Part shown: one piece after another, positions 58,531 to 64,000 of the stretch
Numbering within the stretch: position 1 is the first letter of the stretch
Layout: each line of letters begins with the position of its first letter
Assembly: GCA_030544235.1 (NCBI GenBank)
Contig: CM060478.1
Span: forward strand, 395,227-459,226
Direction of reading: 5' to 3'
Length of the DNA stretch: 64,000 nucleotides
Origin: Lepturacanthus savala
Lineage: Eukaryota; Chordata; Actinopteri; Scombriformes; Trichiuridae
Position numbers and translations under genes: made by a program
The notes under the pieces: generated by a model
The model's input: only the letters and a program-made list of their open reading frames with translations
What the model was told of the DNA's origin: nothing
Databases searched by the model: none

Positions 58531-59139
58531 GCCTGTTCATGCTTCTATTTCCATCTCTATGTAAAGTAAAAACAAGACTAAAATAAGCGAAGTGGCCTCT
58601 GGAGCCGCTGGAGTTCATTACACCCAACAGGAGGAAAGATTTACATCAAACAACTCATGATTTTTCTTTTCTTGCAGCAAACGTGTGAGGCTGAAACACT
58701 TTTATTCATCCAGTTGAACATTGAAAAAAACAGTATTTGATATGAATGTGTTGAGAGAAGTTCGCAGCAAGCTCCAGTTTGTTTTGAGGAAGCCACAGAT
58801 TTGGTATTTTTAACTCCCTGGGAAGGAATTCAGCTTGTGTCATAATCTGTGTTAAAAATAACTAAAATAACTTTTTGTTCCCAGCTTCTTCTTCTTCTTC
58901 TTCTTCGCCAACTAAAAGTGGATTTAGATGTTATATCAGAGATATATTGATCGTTTAGTCATTTAGATTATGTGCATGAACCTGCAAAATCCTAAATCCC
59001 TTTTTACATGTGGGCAAGTTACATTCATTGAAATTAGTTGCACCAAAGATTTTTAATGAGAGAAAAGAACAGCTTTAAAGAACAATAAGGACAGTACATG
59101 TATGTGACAGCTGAGACAGATGTGGCCTAATGAATTGAT

Positions 59140-59400
59140 GATGTACCAAGATGTTAAAGTCCCCGTATTGTACATTGTTTTTAATGATTTTAAGTTTTAT
59201 TATTTTCATTTCATGCTGCCACTCAACTCAAAGTAATTTGCTCTTTAACTCAATCAGCTGTTGTTGGAACGTAGAAAGTAAAGCTGCTCTAATCAGTAGC
59301 TTCCCATTCAAGAAGCTGTGTGTGTGTTTATGTAACTGACGTTGTGGGGACATTGATCTGTTTAACACACACATTTTGGGGACCCACCTTCATGGTAAAT
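59140..59400 (+). mobile_element. Unclassified dispersed repeat, copy 1
   Basis: AACGTAGAAAGTAAAGCTGC and TTGTGGGGACATTGATCTG parallel AATGTAGAAAGTAAAACGGT and TTGTGGGGACATTAATCTG at 63770-63860, in the same order and spacing. Class unknown. Confidence 0.5.
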
Positions 59401-59430
59401 ATTCTTGGGTCTTATTTGAAAATATATTTG

Positions 59431-59977
59431 TTAACCCCTTGACCTCCAGCCCTTTTTCAGGTTTAGGACATCCCCATAGTCAGCAGGGTATATCTGGAAT
59501 AAACACAGAGATGTTGGTCGACACTAAATGAACATTTATTGATCTCAAATAAACATTTTCATCCCAAAACAGCAACAAAAAAACAAGTTTTTTGTTTGTC
59601 GCTTCAAACAAGCGACTTTTTACTGTAGTGTTTTTTGGCTGCTAGTTTACTGAGTTTTTGTCATAAAGCTACACTGATGGTACCGTTGGACTCGTCACAG
59701 TCTCAGCTTTCATATGAGATGTCATTTGTTTGTATAACATGAAGTATCAGAGCGCTAGCCATCAAAATGTGGCGAGTGGGTTGGCTTTATGATCGTATAG
59801 CGATTTTCATATTAGTTAATTAATTAGCTTGGTGTTGGAGTTGTGTTTGGTGTGTGTAAATATGACTTATATGTGCTTGTAGTGGAGTTTCTCCTGTTTA
59901 ATTTGATGTATAACTTCACTATATTTGTACATGATTAGTGCAGCAATCTCAGGGGAACCTGGAGTTTAACGGGTTAA
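59431..59977. mobile_element. piggyBac-like MITE, copy 2
   Basis: 547 bp, TTAA-flanked, same orientation and nearly identical to copy 1, differing by scattered single bases (for example GTATAGCGATT for GTATACCGATT). Confidence 0.68.
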
Positions 59978-60145
59978 AATCATCTCATCTGAGCAGAGAT
60001 AAAGTCTTTCTGTAAATATTAACGACGACCCATCTAATTAGCATATTGTGACGTCATAAAGCGGTAGCCATCTTGGATTAAAGAATATTCATGTAATGTC
60101 ACGTGTTGACCCTCTATCTCATAGAGTTGCCTCATGACAACAATT

Positions 60146-60262
60146 AGTTGCAAAAGCTGTGATTTAAAATCTATGTTTTACAGTTAGGCCTGAAAAGGAG
60201 GCTTTTATTTTGAAAGACATACAATTTATGAGGTCACATGACCAGGATATCCCTATTGCTGA
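60146..60262. mobile_element. Dispersed repeat, inverted relative to 44082-44200
   Basis: GACCAGGATATCCCTATTGC and ATTTTGAAAGACATACAATT match the complement of the earlier copy. Class unknown. 60263-60590 shows AT-rich sequence only. Confidence 0.5.
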
Positions 60263-60591
60263 TATTATTATTATCTGGGGTAGGTAAACTTTATTTGTTT
60301 TACCTTTAATAATTGTTGATGTTATATGTTTATGTCCTGACACTGTTTACTACCTTCGTTTTAAGGCCATTTTAATTAATAACAACATTTAAAACCTTTT
60401 TTTTACTGTGTCTAAGTAATATTTATTTAGGTTTAATCAAAGTAACAAACACATTTTCCATCGTTTCTCCTTTTAACTTGTGTTTTATAATCTCTGTCAC
60501 AGAACTTGAGTCTCAAATCAAAAAGAAGGTGTAGAACCTTCTTTTATTCCTTAAATGCCTTTAAGCTTTAAACGCCCCTCCCTTCCTGTTA

Positions 60592-60738
60592 TTGTGTGTG
60601 TGTGTGTGTGTCTGTGTGTGTATGTGTGTGTGTGTGTGTGTATGTGTGTGTGTGTGTGTGTGTGTCTGTGTGTGTCTGTGTGTGTCTGTGTGTGTCTGTG
60701 TGTGTGTGTGTGTGTCTGTCTGTGTGTGTGTGTGTGTA
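60592..60738. repeat. (GT)n microsatellite with TCTG and TATG interruptions
   Basis: Interrupted GT run. A second tract of CA lies at 60882-60955. Confidence 0.97.
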
Positions 60739-60881
60739 TTTATGTATTTGACAAGTGCTCCCAGCATCATTAATAACAATATTACTTCCTTGTATAGACT
60801 TTCTCTTGACCTTTGTGTGTGTGTGTGTGTGTCCAGTGTTATGCAGCACTCACAGTATTGTTCTGCATCCTGTCCTGATAA

Positions 60882-60958
<77 letters not shown>

Positions 60959-60959
60959 C

Positions 60960-61725
60960 TCTCGTTCCTGCGCTGACATCAGACCTGAGGATGTGTCTCA
61001 TCCATAAATAACGTTTATAACTTTCATTATCAGCAATTATAGAAGTTTTTGTGGCAACGGGAACAAGTTGAGACACAAAATCAGCAAATAAATCAAGTAG
61101 AACAGCTCTGAACCACATCTGTCATTTCACTGAGAGGATTTCCTCGTCACGTTTAGTTTTTAGAAGGTTGATGTGGTTAACCTTCCTCCTGTTCTACAGG
61201 ATTTCATGAATAAAATAAATATAAATAAAATGTAGGCTTCAGGGGATTTTCATTTCTTTCTTTTTATCCAGTTTAGCTGCACCAAAACAAACAATTCTCT
61301 CATTTTTCAATTTGACCATTTTTTCCCTTTTTCTTTTATTTAAATCAATTTAAATCCAAAATATTAAAACCAACATTTTCCTGGTTAATGAACCTAACGA
61401 GAGATGAGGCAGTAACTGGTTGATAGGTGATAGTTGTAGTGGATTTTACAGCTGATTTAAGACAGAAACCGACCTGTTGATGTAACGATGGAAACAGCAA
61501 ACTAACACCACAGGAAGGTTAATGTAAAGGTTCTCAAGCTGGGGTCCAGGGACCCCCAGGGGTCCATGAGCTGGTTCCAGGGGTCAAAAAGCAAAAAAAA
61601 AGGATCATTTATTTTAATTCTAAGTCCAACCATAACACTGAGATACGTTTTTATAACTTAACATCTAAAGCTGTTTAAAGACGGAGAATCACTGCGTTAA
61701 AGGACAAACAGACTCCAGAAACATC
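60960..61725. other. Intergenic, nothing recognised
   Basis: AT-rich sequence. TCCAGGGACCCCCAGGGGTCC near 61545 is a local palindrome. No gene is seen. Confidence 0.45.
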
Positions 61726-61727
61726 AG

Positions 61728-61818
61728 GTTAAAGGTCAGACGTCAGGTTAAAGGTCAGGCGTCAGGTTAAAGGTCAGGCATCAGGTTAAAGGTCAGGCGT
61801 CAGGTTAAAGGTCAGCTG
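61728..61818. repeat. 19-bp repeat TTAAAGGTCAGGCGTCAGG
   Basis: Five units with CAGACG, GGCATC and GCTGTT variants. Confidence 0.9.
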
Positions 61819-61937
61819 TTGGTGTTTTACCTGGTTGAGGATTCAGCAGATTCTCTTTGGTTCAGCAGCTGTTGAGACTCTGAGCAGCAGGTCCTGATGT
61901 TAACAGAGGTCCACACTTAGTACTGCAAAAACACAGG

Positions 61938-62075
61938 AAAGAGAAGGAGAGAAGGAGAGAAGGAGAGAAGGAGAGAAGGAGAGAAGGAGAGAAGGAGAGA
62001 AGGAGAAACCTAGAGATGGAGAGAAGGAGAGAAGGAGAGAAGGAGAGAAGGAGAAACCTAGAGATGGAGAGAAGG
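61938..62075. repeat. 10-bp repeat GAGAAGGAGA
   Basis: Two blocks separated by AACCTAGAGATGGAGA. Confidence 0.93.
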
Positions 62076-62208
62076 ATATTTAACAGAGGAAGTTGAGAGT
62101 GAACCAGAGTTTAGCAGCAGATCAGAGAACAGTTAGTGTCAGTGACATGAACTGAGTCTGAGATTCTAGTTTGTTCCAACCTCCTTCTCCTTCTTTCTCC
62201 TCCCTCTC

Positions 62209-62281
62209 TCCTCCTCCTCCTCCTCCTCCTCCTCCTCCTCCTCCTCCTCCTCCTCCTCCTCCTCCTCCTCCTCCTCCTCCA
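62209..62281. repeat. (CTC)n microsatellite
   Basis: Pure CTC run of about 24 triplets. 62282-62776 has no supported gene. Confidence 0.97.
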
Positions 62282-62777
62282 TCGTCTCCATGTCTGGAGG
62301 AAGTGGGCCTGGTGCCTGCCTCCAGACTCCGTGTTGTGTGGCATCTAACAGGAAGTCAGATATTAGGACACAATGGCAGCAGCTTCTAGTTCTACATTCC
62401 TTTCTGTCGCTCTATTCTTCTACGTCTCCTTTGTCTTTCTCACCTCTATTCACTCAGCTGTTACTGTGACAATAAGTTCAAATATAAAACACACTTCATG
62501 CTCTCAAACTGCTCCAATTCCGTCCAAACATGGAAAAATAACGACACCCACATCCGCCTCAGATACACTTAAATAAATAAAAGTTATCAGGGGAAATATC
62601 TCGTATTTACTACAGTTAGTCCAATATTGAGTAGTATCATCTGGATTTAAATTTGATTATTTCAATTTTTTTTAAAATGAGATAAAAAGTTTGAATTACA
62701 AAATAAAACGTCCAAAATATTTGTAAAATTCAAAGTGATCCAGAAACCAGGATTTATTCTGGATCACTACCAAAACG

Positions 62778-62958
62778 TTATGATCGTATACCGATTTTCA
62801 TATTAGTTAATTCATTAGCTTGGTGTTGGGGTTGTGTTTGCTGTGTGTAAATATGACTTATATGTTCGTGTAGTGGAGTTTCTCCTGTTGATTTGATGTA
62901 TAGCTTCACTATATTAGTACATGATTAGTGGAACAATCTCAGGAGTTTAACGGGTTAA
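62778..62958. mobile_element. piggyBac-like MITE, copy 3 (5'-truncated)
   Basis: Matches the last 180 bp of copies 1 and 2 from TATGATCGTATACCG to the TTTAACGGGTTAA end, with more substitutions and a short deletion (CTCAGGAGTTTAACG). The left end is missing. Confidence 0.6.
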
Positions 62959-63099
62959 TAAATGCTCTAATACTCTATTAGAGCATTTGCTCCTCACTCC
63001 TGTCATGTGCATCTCAGACCTCACATCGTATTTGTGTGAATGTTGGTGTATCACACCTCTGCTATCATCACCAACGATAACATACCTTCCATTAAAAGA

Positions 63100-63146
<47 letters not shown>
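63100..63146. repeat. (CA)n microsatellite
   Basis: Pure CA run. 63147-63720 has no recognised gene; 63620-63700 has weak similarity to 43200-43280 (both contain GTTGCCATGTCGACC). Confidence 0.95.
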
Positions 63147-63151
<5 letters not shown>

Positions 63152-63724
63152 ATGTGACCGACTCTGGCTGACCTCCCTGTTTTATTTTTAGGAAGCGCTC
63201 CATCGGTGTTGCGGCACACACCAGCAGGGTGGTGTTTATCTGGACCTCAGCACCTCTGACACGAACGAGAGGGTAAAACCTGCTGCTACGGTTCGTGTCC
63301 TGATGATTCAGTAAAAACAAATGTTTGGTGAGGACTTCGGCTTTGAAACTGTTTTTTGTTGTGTGAAGACTCGTTTTCCTACATGATTCACTCCCTTTAA
63401 ACTTTGGCCCCGCCCACAAACAAATACATTAAGGCACTTTGATCAATTGCTAGTTTTTAAATGTGCTCTATGAAGAAATTTGATATGTTACAGCTAGCAT
63501 TCATGCTAACGGTCATATTTGTTCCCCATAATGCTTTGGGAGAATCTTTCCACCAATCAGAGGCTGGACCAGCCTGAAATAATAATAATAATTCTCCTTC
63601 TTTTTACCGAACCCCAGATTTACGCCACCTGTTGGTGTGGCAGGTGTATAGCATGCTTGTGTCTCGTTATCCCTCGTTATCGTGTTGCCATGTCGACCAA
63701 AATGCTTCATCAAGAAAAATCTGA

Positions 63725-64000
63725 CATGTGTCTCTCAAATTCCACTCTACACCCTGTTATCAGCTATCAGAAATGTAGAAAGTAAAACGGTGCTAATCAA
63801 CAGCTTTAGAATAAAGAATCTGGGTCTGTTTGTGTGACATTGTGGGGACATTAATCTGTCCCACACTCACATTGTGGGGACATTAATCTGTCACACACTC
63901 ACATTGTGGGGACATTAATCTGTCACACACTCACATTGTGGAGACATTAATCTGTCCCACACTCACATTGTGGAGACATTAATCTGTCACACACTCACAT
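63725..64000 (+). mobile_element. Unclassified dispersed repeat, copy 2, with 32-bp terminal expansion
   Basis: Same core as 59140-59400. From 63838 to the window edge ATTGTGGGGACATTAATCTG and TCACACACTCAC repeat as a 32-bp unit, five copies and cut by the edge. Confidence 0.6.

Noticed and set aside
62373..62576. 67-codon plus-strand frame starting MAAASSSTFLSVALFF
   Set aside because: It has a good start context and a hydrophobic stretch like a signal peptide. It has no family resemblance, no splice support and lies in repeat-rich DNA; one such frame is expected by chance.

Overview
The window is a teleost fish nuclear segment. It holds five spliced protein-coding genes, all with canonical GT/AG introns. 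Vertebrate-only families are present (gamma-synuclein, an alpha-type connexin), and so is a fish-type NLR with FISNA-NACHT, LRR and B30.2 domains. A very large share of the DNA is tandem repeat: (CA)n, (AGT)n and many satellites with units of 9 to 38 bp. Almost all long open frames other than those named below are by-products of such repeats.

Layout. 218-6942 (minus strand): two small tandem paralogous genes, A (218-2758) and B (3905-6942). I do not recognise them. Each has three exons with matching phase-1 introns and a Lys/Asp/Gly-rich low-complexity product. 7250-10375: a palindromic TTAACTA satellite and long (CA)n tracts. 10929-17447 (plus): gamma-synuclein, four coding exons, 115 residues, with introns full of minisatellites, a LINE fragment and (AGT)n. 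Its last coding exon is preceded by a 90-bp duplication that copies the splice acceptor, and a non-coding 3' exon probably follows near 18830. 17490-24100: repeats, including an 18-bp satellite at 21186-22552 and a stray copy of an NLR 5' leader at about 22840.

24205-42065 (plus): a complete NLR gene (CDS 25871-41496, 11 coding exons, 1267 residues) with four N-terminal repeat exons, a RING-like exon, one large FISNA-NACHT exon, three LRR exons, a short linker exon and a B30.2 exon. The frame stays open through every junction. Its introns hold a hAT-type element with a nested SINE-like copy, an L1-type LINE remnant, a 1.2-kb insertion and a 1.8-kb satellite.

42500-47520: (GT)n, (ACT)n, a SINE-like copy, a 31-bp satellite rich in AATAAA and a 21-bp satellite rich in CACGTG/TGACGTCA words. 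48189-56728 (minus): an alpha-type connexin of 392 residues split into six coding exons, with a 3.4-kb 38-bp satellite filling intron 1. 56730-64000: no gene seen; it holds three copies of a TTAA-flanked, piggyBac-like MITE plus simple repeats.

The genes do not form one pathway. The window looks like a repeat-rich vertebrate neighbourhood in which satellites have grown inside introns, in places right up to splice sites and, in three genes, inside coding exons.
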